A DNA stretch of 64,000 nucleotides from Acidobacteriota bacterium (GCA_019639195.1 JAHBSI010000001.1:248001-312000), one strand, 5' to 3'. Counted from the first letter of the stretch, positions 18,581 through 27,521 are shown. Made by a program: numbers and translations. Notes: generated by a model not told the origin, from the letters alone.

Positions 18581-19315
18581 ATGAGATCAATTCTTTCCCT
18601 GTTGGTACTTGTGTGCGTTTGCGTTGTCGGCCTTAGTGCGCAAGCCCCCGAGAAACCTGAGCCGCGCGTCATTCAGGTTTCTGGCTCCGCCGAGCAGATG
18701 GTCACTCCTGACGAATTCATTTTCAAGATCACGCTTGCCGAACGGATCGAAAAGAAGGAAAAGGTCACGATCGAGGCCCAGGAAGCCGCCCTTCGCGATG
18801 AACTCCAGAAGATCGGCATCAATTCTGCGAAAGACCTCTCGATCTACGATATTTCTGCGGCCTATTTTCGCCATAAGAAGGTTACGGACGTCCTGGCCAC
18901 GAAAAACTACCGTTTGGTGATCCGTGACCTTACGAAGATAATTCCGCTGCAGGACCTCGCAGATAGACTGAATGTATCAAAACTCGACCTTGTAGATACG
19001 AAAAATTCTCGTATGACCGAGATACGCCGCGAGGTAAAGATCGAAGCGATCAAGGCCGCAAAGGCAAAGGCCGAGTACCTCCTTAGTGCAATAGGCGAAA
19101 AACTTGGCAAGGCGATAAGCGTCAGCGAGGGTAGTGAGCGGACGGAGAATTCTTGGATCATTGACGGGCAGGAAGTGTCCAACTTCAGATCGGGAGCGCT
19201 CAATTCAAATAACACCTTGCCCTCAACCGCCGGCTCAACGTCCGACGAACCTTCAATCGGCTTTGCCGCAGCAAAGGTCCGATTCGAGATCACCGTAAAA
19301 TTTGAGATCCAGTAA
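18581..19315 (+). CDS. Secreted SIMPL (DUF541) domain protein
   Basis: The signal peptide ends at LSAQ. The mature part shows the SIMPL/DUF541 pattern: I-Q-V-S-G-S-A-E-x-M-V-T-P-D-E at the start, E-A-A-L-R-D-E-L-Q-K-I-G-I, a Y-R-L-V-I-R-D strand and the I-K-A-A-K-A-K-A-E-Y-L helix near residue 168. The domain is beta-rich, self-associating and found in the envelope of many bacteria. GGAGG sits close to the ATG. The function here is unknown. Confidence 0.85.
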   Translation: MRSILSLLVLVCVCVVGLSAQAPEKPEPRVIQVSGSAEQMVTPDEFIFKITLAERIEKKEKVTIEAQEAALRDELQKIGINSAKDLSIYDISAAYFRHKKVTDVLATKNYRLVIRDLTKIIPLQDLADRLNVSKLDLVDTKNSRMTEIRREVKIEAIKAAKAKAEYLLSAIGEKLGKAISVSEGSERTENSWIIDGQEVSNFRSGALNSNNTLPSTAGSTSDEPSIGFAAAKVRFEITVKFEIQ

Positions 19316-19336
19316 ATTTTCTGCAAGAAGGCAAAT

Positions 19337-19396
19337 ATAGCTCCGTTCCTAACGCATAGGCCCTAACTAAGGGATTTTTGTAAGGGACGGAGCTAT
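19337..19396 (+). promoter_or_regulatory. Long hairpin covering the ribosome site of the Cys-rich membrane gene
   Basis: ATAGCTCCGT (19337-19346) is exactly complementary to ACGGAGCTAT (19387-19396). A T-G wobble and a further CCT/AGG extend the stem. The 3' arm contains GGAG just before ATG 19398. Inside the loop, CCCTAACTAAGGG followed by TTTTT (19370-19379) looks like a weak terminator of the SIMPL gene. This gives a layout like a translational or attenuation switch; no ligand is implied. Confidence 0.55.
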
Positions 19397-19397
19397 T

Positions 19398-19928
19398 ATG
19401 ACCAAATTCAACGATCCACTGAAAAATGTACGTGTCGCGAGCCCGTGTTCCGCTGATTGGGAACAGATGTTCGGCGACGAACGCAAGCGATTCTGCGGCG
19501 ACTGTAAACTCAATGTTTACAATCTTTCATCAATGACCCGCGAAGAGGCTGAAAGGTTTGTCTCTGCCGCAGAAGGTCGTGTATGTGTACGGTATTTTGC
19601 ACGTCCCGACGGGACGATAATTACACAGGATTGCCCTGTCGGCTGGGCAAAGTTCAAGCAGCGAACCCGTTTGATGGCGGCTGCTTTGGCATCGGTTCTG
19701 GCGACATTTATCGCTGGGCTCTTCGCGGTCAGCATTTTCACCAAACGCTCGGAGGCCACGGTCGGCACGCTCTATGTTCCGTACGCTACGCCTACCCCGA
19801 AACCTCGAACAAAACCGACACCCGACGGTCAAGTGATAATGGGCGACATCTCACCGGCGCCAACGCCCACGCCAAAGGAAGTAAAGCCGCTAATGGGCAA
19901 AATGGTGGCTCCAAAGGACCGAAACTAA
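19398..19928 (+). CDS. Cys-rich cytoplasmic domain with one TM helix, function unknown
   Basis: The first 75 residues are Cys-rich: PCSADWEQM, GDERKRFCGDCKLNVYNLS, CVRYFARPDG and DCPVGW, giving six cysteines that could bind a metal. One membrane helix follows (about 93-115), then a Pro/Thr-rich tail of about 60 residues. I do not recognise a named domain; proteins with the W-x-x-M-x-G-D-E-R-x-R-F-C-x-x-C pattern seem common in this lineage but I cannot verify that here. The upstream hairpin may control it. It is convergent with the VWA gene, 2 bp apart. Confidence 0.7.
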   Translation: MTKFNDPLKNVRVASPCSADWEQMFGDERKRFCGDCKLNVYNLSSMTREEAERFVSAAEGRVCVRYFARPDGTIITQDCPVGWAKFKQRTRLMAAALASVLATFIAGLFAVSIFTKRSEATVGTLYVPYATPTPKPRTKPTPDGQVIMGDISPAPTPTPKEVKPLMGKMVAPKDRN

Positions 19929-19930
19929 CT

Positions 19931-21052
19931 TTACTTCACAAAGTAGCCTTGCCTTGCCCTAAGGGTTCGTCCCGCGGGGTCGGTCAAGGTTACGTTTAGT
20001 TTAACGAAGCTGCCGTTCGGAAACTCGCCATCGGAGTAGAACTGTATCAGGTACTGTGAACGGAGCTCGTTCGTCAATTGAGTGAATATGCGGTCAAGCA
20101 CCTGGGCGTTGCGCTTCATATTCAAGCCATTAGCGAGCTCATCCTTTGTGTCGATCGGCTGGAATTTCGGCAGGAAGGCCGTGCCGCCTGTGTCATCGGC
20201 AAACCGTGCCATATTCTCCTGCCCGAAGACACTGATCGTGTTCAGCTGATAGGAACTTCCCGCCGGGTTGATCGAATAAAATACCGTGTCCGCATCCTGC
20301 AGAAGCTTCAGAACGCGTGCACGCTCTTTCTTTGCGGCGTTATCACGAGCATCCGCAGTCATCTTTCTGAGAGTCTTCGAATCGATGGAATCGATCTTCT
20401 TGCCGATCGTCCGGTAAAGGTCCTGAATGCTTTTCGCGATGCGGTCGCTGTTCGTATCTTCCCCGTCCGAGATAACAACGATCACGCGGCGGGAAGTCTC
20501 CGGCGCGTTTCGTTTTAGATAGTCAACAGCAGCGCCGACCGTATCGTAAAAGGCCGTATATTGTTTTGTGGGCTGAATAGACTTGACGGCAGCAGCAGCG
20601 ACCGCGGCCGTATCGCGTCCGTGGATCATCAACGGCGTATCTCCGATCGAGAATACAGATGCTCGATCCTCGGGCCGCATCACCTGTTCAAGGAACTTCG
20701 CGGCCGTCTCCTGCTGGAACTTGTACATCGTGCTCGTCGTCGCAGATACGTCAAAGAGCAAAGCGATCTCGAGCGGCACTTTATCCGCCGAACTGACAGT
20801 TTCGATGGTCTGCGGCTTCCCTGCTTCCAGGATCTTGAAGCTCGTCTTGTCCAGGCCCATCACTGGCTCTCCTGCCGCATCTGTAACCGCTGCGGGTACG
20901 ACGATCAGGCGCGATTCGACACGTATCACTTCATCGTCGTCAGCAGGATTCGGAGTAGGCGTTGGTTTTGGCGTTTGAGCGAACGCGATCGAAGCAAACA
21001 GAAGAAGTATCGTCGAGAAAACAGCAGGAATACGTGAAGGAAGGTGAGTCAT
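19931..21052 (-). CDS. Secreted VWFA-related domain protein (acidobacterial type)
   Basis: The 373-residue protein has a signal peptide ending SIAFAQ and a short Pro/Thr linker. A conserved VESRLIVVPAAVTD pre-domain precedes the VWFA domain with MIDAS DxSxT-like LLFDVSATTS (about 98-105) and VVISDGEDTNSD. A C-terminal R-S-Q-Y-L-I-Q-F-Y segment ends the domain. This architecture matches the TIGR03436 'acidobacterial VWFA-related' family. It is probably a surface or periplasmic ligand-binding protein with unknown partner. It lies downstream of ompA-like gene across a strong hairpin. Confidence 0.85.
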   Translation of the reverse strand: MTHLPSRIPAVFSTILLLFASIAFAQTPKPTPTPNPADDDEVIRVESRLIVVPAAVTDAAGEPVMGLDKTSFKILEAGKPQTIETVSSADKVPLEIALLFDVSATTSTMYKFQQETAAKFLEQVMRPEDRASVFSIGDTPLMIHGRDTAAVAAAAVKSIQPTKQYTAFYDTVGAAVDYLKRNAPETSRRVIVVISDGEDTNSDRIAKSIQDLYRTIGKKIDSIDSKTLRKMTADARDNAAKKERARVLKLLQDADTVFYSINPAGSSYQLNTISVFGQENMARFADDTGGTAFLPKFQPIDTKDELANGLNMKRNAQVLDRIFTQLTNELRSQYLIQFYSDGEFPNGSFVKLNVTLTDPAGRTLRARQGYFVK

Positions 21053-21089
21053 TGTCTTGGCCCGCGAAACGTTCTAAGGGGAAAAGAAT

Positions 21090-21143
21090 GCGTTGACGGA
21101 AGCGTCGAGCTCATGTTGCTGGCTCACGGCGCTCCGTCAACGC
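21090..21143 (-). terminator. Terminator hairpin of the OmpA gene
   Basis: Eleven-bp perfect arms GCGTTGACGGA (21090-21100) and TCCGTCAACGC (21133-21143), with an inner GAGC/GGCTC pairing. Read on the minus strand it follows the OmpA stop and is followed by ATTCTTTTCC. Confidence 0.7.
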
Positions 21144-21162
21144 TAAAAAATGACAACGAAGC

Positions 21163-22140
21163 TTACTCGTTGTCCGGGCTTGGTGAATCGGTCGCTGCCG
21201 ATTTCACTTCAACGTTCGTGTTGATACCACGGCTGACGAGGAGCTTCACCTCGACACGGCGATTCTGCTCACGGCCTTCACGAGTGGCATTGTCCGCAAC
21301 TGCCTGTAGTTCACCGAAGCCATACGAAGTGCCGATGCGGCGAAGCGGTACGCTGCCGTTCTCGACCAAATAGTCAATGACCGCCTGTGCACGACGCTGG
21401 CTGAGGACCTTGTTCTTTGCGGTGCTTCCGTCAGAAGATGCAAAACCAGTGACTTCGATCGTGTAGCCCTTGAGGTTACGAGTTGCGTTCGCGACCTGGT
21501 CGAGAGCAGCCTTGCCTTCTTCTGAGAGACGTGAGCTGTTGACCTTAAAGTTGATGGTCGCGGTCGTCTGAACAACGTAGTCATCGATGTCCGTGATGCG
21601 CTTGTTGGTTGCATTCACACCGGCAACTGCGGCATCAGCGGTCTCTTGTGCAGCCTTCGCACCGCCTTTGGCGGCATTCGAGATGGCCATCAGTTCATCG
21701 ATCTGTCCCGATAGGCGCTGTGCGTTCTGCTCGGTGGCCGTGATGCGGTCCTCAGCCGGCGAAACGCGGGCATCGATCGATTGAGCCGTCATCAGATTAC
21801 TCTTATCGAAGCGGATCTTGCTTGCTGACAATGCACCGGAGCTATCGCCCACGCCTTCGACCTTGAGATTAAGGCCGCGAACGAGAGCCGATGCCGGGAA
21901 CCTGTCACCGCCCCAAAAACTATTGTTCTTAATGCTCGTATTTGGCGAGACAACAACGCGGGTGTTTACACCGACGCCGTCGCGTACGACGAAGGTATTA
22001 GCATCCTCCATCTGAACGATCACGCCCTTGATCTCATACTTCTGCCCGCTCGCGAGGTTGCGTGTCTGTGCTTCTTGAGCAAGGACACCAACGGCCGCGA
22101 ACGCAAACAAAAGACCTGTTGCAAATATTCTCTTTAACAT
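21163..22140 (-). CDS. OmpA-family outer-membrane/periplasmic protein
   Basis: The signal peptide ends at GVLAQ. Residues about 30-110 form a beta-rich domain (IKGVIVQMEDANTFVVRD) resembling an OB-like or DUF5666-like unit. A coiled-coil linker (about 120-185) is followed by an OmpA C-terminal domain with IEVTGFASSDGSTAKNKVLS and QRRAQAVIDYLV. The last residue block ends N-R-R-V-E-V-K. OmpA domains bind peptidoglycan. A very strong GGAGGAGT ribosome site precedes ATG 22140. It is a stand-alone gene with its own terminator. Confidence 0.85.
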   Translation of the reverse strand: MLKRIFATGLLFAFAAVGVLAQEAQTRNLASGQKYEIKGVIVQMEDANTFVVRDGVGVNTRVVVSPNTSIKNNSFWGGDRFPASALVRGLNLKVEGVGDSSGALSASKIRFDKSNLMTAQSIDARVSPAEDRITATEQNAQRLSGQIDELMAISNAAKGGAKAAQETADAAVAGVNATNKRITDIDDYVVQTTATINFKVNSSRLSEEGKAALDQVANATRNLKGYTIEVTGFASSDGSTAKNKVLSQRRAQAVIDYLVENGSVPLRRIGTSYGFGELQAVADNATREGREQNRRVEVKLLVSRGINTNVEVKSAATDSPSPDNE

Positions 22141-22345
22141 GAATTACTCCTCCAGTTCCGTATCTTAAACTTTCAACGGGGAGTTGTCGGCTTTGACGCC
22201 TCATCCCGCTTGCCGGGTTGTAAAAAGATCCCGGTCGAATTCAAAAAAGACTGACGGCATATTCCGATCACGGAGTAAAACCCGTGTTAAACACAGAATA
22301 TACCACTAACTTTTCGACCGACTCAATCTTTTTTTTCCAAGATCT
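22141..22345 (-). other. Intergenic leader between sucB and the OmpA gene
   Basis: On the minus strand this 205-base stretch holds two small hairpins (CACGG..CCGTG and CCGGG..CCCGG) and poly-T stretches after the sucB stop, then the OmpA ribosome site. No gene is seen. It may contain the sucB terminator and the OmpA promoter. Confidence 0.4.
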
Positions 22346-24091
22346 CTATACAGAAAACTCAGCATTTTCAAGATAGTTCTTCAAGTAGGAGAGAAACTTC
22401 TCTGCGTCGGCACCATCTACGATACGATGGTCATAGGTGAGCGCAAAGTATGCCATATTACGTATAGCGATAAAATCTTCACCATCCGCGGATGTCATTA
22501 CTTTTGTGCGTTTTTCGATGGTTCCGACACAAAGTATCGCAACCTGGGGCTGATTGATGATCGGCGTGCCGAAAAGGCCGCCAAATACGCCGGGATTCGT
22601 GATCGTGAAGGTTCCGCCCTGAACCTCGTCCGGGTTGAGTTTTTTGGTGCGTGCCCGATCGGCAAGATCGTTGGCCGTGACCGCCAATTCTGCAAGCGAA
22701 AGATTGCCCGCACCCTTTATTACAGGCACGATCAGGCCCCAATCGAGTGCAACGGCCATCCCGAGATTGATATCGCCCTTGTAGATGATCTCGTCGCCAT
22801 TAACCTGCGAATTCACGATTCGATGTTCACGGATGGCGGCAACGACCGCTTCAAAGATGAACGGCATGAAAGTGAGTTTTGTGCCGTATTTTGCGTGAAA
22901 TTCCGCCTGATGTGCCTTGCGGAACTTGGCGACGTTCGTCATATCGATCTCGTACACGCTCGTGACGTGTGCCGAGGTCTGCTTTGAGAGCGTCATATGC
23001 TCCGCGATCTTCTTCCGCATCACCGACATCTTTTCAATGCGGTCATCCATCGAGATCGGTGCTGATGACGGTGTGAATGTCGGAGCTGTCGCAGGAACCG
23101 TGGCCTTTGCCACGCGCGTTCCCTGCGAAGCCGGAAAGGCGGGCGCACCTTTGACAAGCAGATCCTCCGGATGGAGTGCCGCTCCCGTTTCGATAAAGCT
23201 CAGAATGTCGTTCTTTGTAACACGGCCGCTTAGTCCGCTGCCGGGGATCCGCGTGATGTCAACGCCGTGCTCTTTTGCGATATTTCGCACGAGTGGGCTG
23301 GATTTTGCACGCCGCAGCTCATCCACCGTACTGTTTCCGGCCTTTGCCGAAGCGGCCGCGGCGGCAGCAACGGGTGCGGCCGGTTGAGCAGGTGCCACCG
23401 GTGGAGCCGCAGGAACTTCAGCCTTGGTGGCCGGTGTAGGCTCAGACGGCTGTTGGGCGGCGGCCTGAGATCCAGCTCCCGATGCACTTCCAACCGTTGC
23501 CAGAACCGAGCCGACCTCGACCGTTTCGCCTTCTTTTACATTGATCGCGAGCACATTGCCCGCCGCAGGCGACGGCACTTCGGCATCGACCTTGTCCGTC
23601 GAGATCTCAAGGAGCGGTTCATCTTTATCAACGTGATCGCCGACGGCCTTAAGCCATTTGGACACAGTACCTTCCGTGATGGATTCGCCCATTTGCGGCA
23701 TCACGACATCGACGGACGGACCGCCGCTGGCCGCACTTGAGCTTGCAGGTGCAGGAGCCGCGCTAACCTCCACGGCTTTCTCCACGACAGGAGCGGCCGC
23801 CGGGGCGCTCACCGCTTCAGGTGCAGCTGCCAGTTTCGAAGTCGTCGTTTCGCCCGCTTGGCCAACGACAGCGAGGGCAGTGCCAACTTCGACCGTCTCA
23901 CCTTCCGGCACGTTGATCGCTAGCAGAACGCCCGCCGCTGGACTCGGAACCTCGGCATCGACCTTGTCCGTCGAGATCTCAAGGATCGGCTCGTCCTTCT
24001 CGATCTTGTCGCCGACGGCCTTCAGCCAGCGGGAAACAGTACCCTCGGTGATCGATTCGCCCATCTGGGGCATTACAACTTCAACGCTCAT
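22346..24091 (-). CDS. sucB: Dihydrolipoamide acyltransferase (E2) with two lipoyl domains
   Basis: Two lipoyl domains (about 1-77 and 127-203) each carry the lipoylated lysine in STDKVDAE, separated by an Ala/Pro linker. A peripheral subunit-binding domain (about 260-297, SSPLVRNIAKEHGVDI) and the catalytic domain follow. The catalytic His is H555 in YDHRIVDG, with D559. E2 transfers acyl groups from lipoate to CoA in 2-oxoacid dehydrogenase complexes. It could serve 2-oxoglutarate and/or pyruvate dehydrogenase; substrate is undecided. The lipoyl domains are nearly identical, suggesting internal duplication. Partner genes are kgd (57103) and lpdA (34184). Confidence 0.92.
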   Translation of the reverse strand: MSVEVVMPQMGESITEGTVSRWLKAVGDKIEKDEPILEISTDKVDAEVPSPAAGVLLAINVPEGETVEVGTALAVVGQAGETTTSKLAAAPEAVSAPAAAPVVEKAVEVSAAPAPASSSAASGGPSVDVVMPQMGESITEGTVSKWLKAVGDHVDKDEPLLEISTDKVDAEVPSPAAGNVLAINVKEGETVEVGSVLATVGSASGAGSQAAAQQPSEPTPATKAEVPAAPPVAPAQPAAPVAAAAAASAKAGNSTVDELRRAKSSPLVRNIAKEHGVDITRIPGSGLSGRVTKNDILSFIETGAALHPEDLLVKGAPAFPASQGTRVAKATVPATAPTFTPSSAPISMDDRIEKMSVMRKKIAEHMTLSKQTSAHVTSVYEIDMTNVAKFRKAHQAEFHAKYGTKLTFMPFIFEAVVAAIREHRIVNSQVNGDEIIYKGDINLGMAVALDWGLIVPVIKGAGNLSLAELAVTANDLADRARTKKLNPDEVQGGTFTITNPGVFGGLFGTPIINQPQVAILCVGTIEKRTKVMTSADGEDFIAIRNMAYFALTYDHRIVDGADAEKFLSYLKNYLENAEFSV

Positions 24092-24352
24092 AATCGTGCT
24101 TTTTATTAAAAGGATCTCAAATAGGTAGAATACAAGAAATTTATGCAGTTAAGAAACAAGCAGCTTGTCCCAACTCACCCTAAACGGCTCTCAGGCACAT
24201 AACTTCCTTATTGGCAACACTTACAGCTCCGACGCCCCGATCTCTATAAGACTTTGCAAAGTATTCACTACGACCTTTGCAACTCTCCCTTTCTTGCCGT
24301 GCTACAAACATCACGCTCCTACGGAGCGAAACGTGCATTCGCAGCTATTCAG

Positions 24353-24400
24353 CCCTTTGTGTTCTTTGCGTCTTCGCTTCTTTGCGGTTTTTGCGGTTTT
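24353..24400. repeat. CTTTG/CTTCG-rich repeat tract
   Basis: The tract reads as imperfect copies of CTTTGYG-TTCTTTGCG-TCTTCG. Similar 'AACCGCAAAGACGCAAAG'-type sequences, on the other strand, are common intergenic repeats in diverse bacteria; that comparison is from memory. It could be part of a dispersed repeat. Confidence 0.4.
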
Positions 24401-24429
24401 CTCTTATGAAACGCGGTCCTCCGGACGCC

Positions 24430-24605
24430 ATGCCCTTACTGTCGTGCGGGCTTCTGCAACGTAGCACTCCTTGTCGCAGCCTTCTCCACCGGAGCGTCTC
24501 ATCAAGATTGGGAATAAATGCCCTTACTGTCGTGCGGGCTTCTGCAACGTAGCACTCCTTGTCGCAGCCTTCTCCACCGGAGCGTCTCATCAAGATTGGG
24601 AATAA
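24430..24605. repeat. Perfect 88-bp tandem duplication
   Basis: Copy 1 (24430-24517) and copy 2 (24518-24605) start with ATGCCCTTACTGTC and end with GATTGGGAATAA and look identical by direct reading. Left and right flanks diverge at once. No gene lies inside; short frames crossing it are repetitive artefacts. Confidence 0.9.
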
Positions 24606-24736
24606 AGGAGATGTAAAAGGGAAGTGATAATAAGTCGGCCAGTTGGATAACTTTTTTCCGTGAATTACGTTAATATGAATGAATTCCGGAATTTTAGACC
24701 ACAGAGACGATTTTTGCTTCTCTAATAAGAACGAAG

Positions 24737-26950
24737 ATGAAAAAATTTGCCATTCTATCACTCTGTCTTGCTCTTTTGAGCATTTCGGTTGCGGCCCAGC
24801 GCACTCATCGAGTGCCTGCTCCTACCGAGCATCCTTCCGTTACGGCGGCCGACTATGAACGCGCCGAGAGCCGTCTGAGCTACAAAACTAATCCGCTGAT
24901 CGACCGAAACGGCGTTCGAGCGACCTGGCTGCCGGACGGAACGTTTTGGTATATGGTGCTGACGCCAACCGGACGTGAATTCGTCCATATTGACCCGAAG
25001 ACCGGTGCCCGCAAAACGGGAGCTACGCCCGCTGAGATCGGTGTCGAGGGTGGCGCGCCGAATATGAATGGATTTGCCAGGTTTGCTGGCGGTGTGAATC
25101 TTCCGTCGCCGGATGGCAAGCTCGAAGCGTTCATCAAGGATTGGAATCTCTGGGTTCGCGACCTGTCAACCAAGAAGGAAACTCAGTTGACGACCGACGG
25201 CCAGGAGAATTACGGCTACGCTACCGACAACGCCGGTTGGAAGCACAGCCCGCGGCCGATCCTGATCTGGTCGCCGGATTCCAAAAAGATCGCGACATTC
25301 CAGCAGGACGAGCGTCATGTCAAGGATATGTATCTTGTGACAACAAACGTCGGTGCTCCGAAACTCGAGAAGTGGAAATATCCGCTTCCCGGTGATGAGA
25401 AGATCGCAATGATCGAGCGCGTTATCATCGACGTCGCTTCGGCAAAGGTCACTCGGTTGAAAATGGCACCGGACGCTCACCGCTCAACGCAGTGCGATGA
25501 TATCGCCTGTGATGGCGGTTGGAGCGATGTCTATTGGGCAAATGACAGCAACTCGCTTGCTTTTGTCTCAACCTCGCGTGATCACAAGATCGAAGATCTG
25601 CGGGTTGCAAACCCGGAGACGGGCGACATACGGCAGGTCTATCACGAAGAAAGCCCGACGCAGTTCGAATCCGGCCAGGGCGGCACAAGCTGGCGCTATC
25701 TGCCCGAAACCAACGAATTTATCTGGTACACGGAACGCAGCGGTTGGGGCCATCTTTATCTCTACGATCTCAAGAGCGGCCAGCTTAAGAATGCGATCAC
25801 GAGCGGCAATTGGCCCGTTTGGAACATCGAGGATGTCGATACAAAGGATCGCGTCATATTCTTTAATGCCGGCGGCCGCGAACCGGGCGTCGACCCGTAT
25901 TTTGGGCACTTCTACCGTGTGAATTTTGATGGCTCGGGCTTGAAACTTCTTACTCCCGAGAATGCGAATCACAATGTTGCCATCTCGCCCGACGGCAACT
26001 ACTTCATCGACAACTTTTCAACGCCGAACACGCCGACCGTTGCCGTGCTTCGTGATATGACGGGCAAGAAGATCGCCGATCTTGAGAAGGCCGATGTCTC
26101 ACGCCTCGAAAAGACTGGATGGAAGGCGCCCACACCGATCACAGTAAAGGCTCGCGACGGCAAGACCGATCTTTACGGGCTGATCTACTTCCCTTCGAAG
26201 ATCGTTCCCGGCCGCAAGTATCCGGTCGTCGATTATATTTATCCGGGCCCGCAGGGAGGCGGTGTCGGCACGCGGTCATTTGTTGCGTCGCGTAACGACA
26301 ACTCCGCTCTTGCCGATCTCGGTTTCGTCGTCGTCACGATCGACGGAATGTGCAATCCGCTGCGGTCAAAGGCGTATCACGATTCATGCTACGGTGATAT
26401 GGCCGATAACACGCTCGAAGATCAGATAACGGGCATCAAACAGCTTGCGAAGAAATATCCTTTCATGGATCTTGATCGCGTCGGGATATGGGGCCATTCG
26501 GGCGGCGGTTTCGCGACTGCGGCTGCGATGTTCCGCTATCCGGACTTCTTCAAGGTCGGCATCTCTGAATCCGGCAACCATGACAATCGCAACTACGAGG
26601 ACGATTGGGGCGAACGCTATATCGGCCTTCTCAAGGGCGATAGCTATGAGAAGCAGGCCAATCAGGTCTATGCAAAGAATCTGAAAGGCAAACTGCTCCT
26701 TGCACACGGCACGATGGACGATAACGTTCCGCCGTACAACACGCTTCTGGTCGTCGATGCGCTCATCAAAGCGAACAAGAGCTTTGACCTGATCCTCATA
26801 CCGAACGCCCGCCATGGTTACGGCCAGGCGAGCCCGTATATGATGCGGAGACGTTGGGATTACTTCGTTAAGAATCTTCTCGGTGCGGAACCGCCGAAGG
26901 ATTATGAGCTGAAGGCAACACCGGACTCGCGCATGGCTCAGCCGCGATAG
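24737..26950 (+). CDS. Secreted S9 family peptidase (dipeptidyl peptidase IV type)
   Basis: The 737-residue protein has a signal peptide (ending SVAAQ). A DPP-IV N-terminal beta-propeller follows, with SPDSKKIATFQQDERHV and NDSNSLAFVS blades. The C-terminal alpha/beta hydrolase carries the triad: S588 in GHSGGGF, Asp about 661 in HGTMDDNVP and H693 in NARHGYG. S9B enzymes remove X-Pro dipeptides or have related oligopeptidase roles in the periplasm. Two cysteines near residue 255 (QCDDIACDGG) may form a disulfide. A strong bidirectional terminator follows. Confidence 0.9.
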   Translation: MKKFAILSLCLALLSISVAAQRTHRVPAPTEHPSVTAADYERAESRLSYKTNPLIDRNGVRATWLPDGTFWYMVLTPTGREFVHIDPKTGARKTGATPAEIGVEGGAPNMNGFARFAGGVNLPSPDGKLEAFIKDWNLWVRDLSTKKETQLTTDGQENYGYATDNAGWKHSPRPILIWSPDSKKIATFQQDERHVKDMYLVTTNVGAPKLEKWKYPLPGDEKIAMIERVIIDVASAKVTRLKMAPDAHRSTQCDDIACDGGWSDVYWANDSNSLAFVSTSRDHKIEDLRVANPETGDIRQVYHEESPTQFESGQGGTSWRYLPETNEFIWYTERSGWGHLYLYDLKSGQLKNAITSGNWPVWNIEDVDTKDRVIFFNAGGREPGVDPYFGHFYRVNFDGSGLKLLTPENANHNVAISPDGNYFIDNFSTPNTPTVAVLRDMTGKKIADLEKADVSRLEKTGWKAPTPITVKARDGKTDLYGLIYFPSKIVPGRKYPVVDYIYPGPQGGGVGTRSFVASRNDNSALADLGFVVVTIDGMCNPLRSKAYHDSCYGDMADNTLEDQITGIKQLAKKYPFMDLDRVGIWGHSGGGFATAAAMFRYPDFFKVGISESGNHDNRNYEDDWGERYIGLLKGDSYEKQANQVYAKNLKGKLLLAHGTMDDNVPPYNTLLVVDALIKANKSFDLILIPNARHGYGQASPYMMRRRWDYFVKNLLGAEPPKDYELKATPDSRMAQPR

Positions 26951-26974
26951 TACGCTGCTGCTTACAGGACCGAA

Positions 26975-27015
26975 CAAAAAAGGCTGCAGAATTCCTCGGA
27001 TCTCTGCAGCCTTTT
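26975..27015. terminator. Bidirectional Rho-independent terminator
   Basis: AAAAGGCTGCAGA (26978-26990) pairs with TCTGCAGCCTTTT (27003-27015), with A and T tracts on both sides. It serves the S9 peptidase (plus) and the convergent unknown gene ending at 27021 (minus). Confidence 0.9.
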
Positions 27016-27020
27016 GCTAA

Positions 27021-27521
27021 TTATTCTGCGAGCTTCTTGGTGTCTTTCTCTGATACCTCGTCGAGAAAAAGCTCGCTTACCGAAGCTTGCGGCGGCGGCA
27101 GGGCGGCCTCCAATTCGGCCTTATCGTTTTCGAGTTTGGCAACGGCTTCGCGGGCTCGGTCCGCGTCCTCGCGTGCGATCTTCAGGACGATCTTGCCGCT
27201 GTCGTTCGGTAGTTGCGAAGCTTGGGCGATGGAATTGAGCCGTAGAATGATCTTTGGCGCGACAAACAAGAAACCTTGCTTGAATTTGATCAAATGAATG
27301 TCTGCGAACGAGACGCGAACCTCTTTTACACCATTAGAAAACAATCCGAGAAACTTTGACTCGAATTCAAGTATGATGCCGGCACGCGAGAATTTTGCGA
27401 TGCCGTTTGCATACGTAAGACCGTGACCGCTCTCGGCCTTGAAATGGATCACCGTAAAGCCCTGATTCATACGCGAGTGAATTTTAACACGCGGCGAGCC
27501 TATATCTACCTCAGTCATCAA
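27021..27521 (-). CDS. Unknown protein with PilZ- or PH-like N-part and coiled-coil tail
   Basis: The 166-residue protein overlaps the nhaA stop by 4 bp (ATGA), indicating translational coupling. Residues 1-105 are strand-rich (V-K-I-H-S-R, V-I-H-F-K-A, I-I-L-E-F-E-S-K-F, V-R-V-S-F-A-D-I), which could be a small beta-barrel. Residues 115-145 form a charged helix (D-R-A-R-E-A-V-A-K-L-E-N-D-K-A-E-L) typical of a coiled coil. I do not recognise a family. It could associate with the antiporter, but that is only from context. Confidence 0.6.
   Translation of the reverse strand: MMTEVDIGSPRVKIHSRMNQGFTVIHFKAESGHGLTYANGIAKFSRAGIILEFESKFLGLFSNGVKEVRVSFADIHLIKFKQGFLFVAPKIILRLNSIAQASQLPNDSGKIVLKIAREDADRAREAVAKLENDKAELEAALPPPQASVSELFLDEVSEKDTKKLAE

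Larger units (their letters stand above)
24092..24736. other. 645-base divergent intergenic region, no gene seen
   Basis: It separates sucB (minus) from the S9 peptidase (plus). It contains a hairpin CGCTCC-TAC-GGAGCG (24314-24328), a CTTTG/CTTCG-rich stretch (24353-24400), a small GTCC/GGAC palindrome and an 88-bp perfect tandem duplication (24430-24605). Frames crossing it have repetitive translations and no family match. Promoters of both flanking genes must lie here, but I cannot assign them with confidence. Confidence 0.6.

Noticed and set aside
24277-24552. Short frames over the repeat region encoding L-C-V-L-C-V-F type sequence
   Set aside because: The translations are repeat artefacts of a CTTTG-rich tract and the 88-bp duplication, with no ribosome site.
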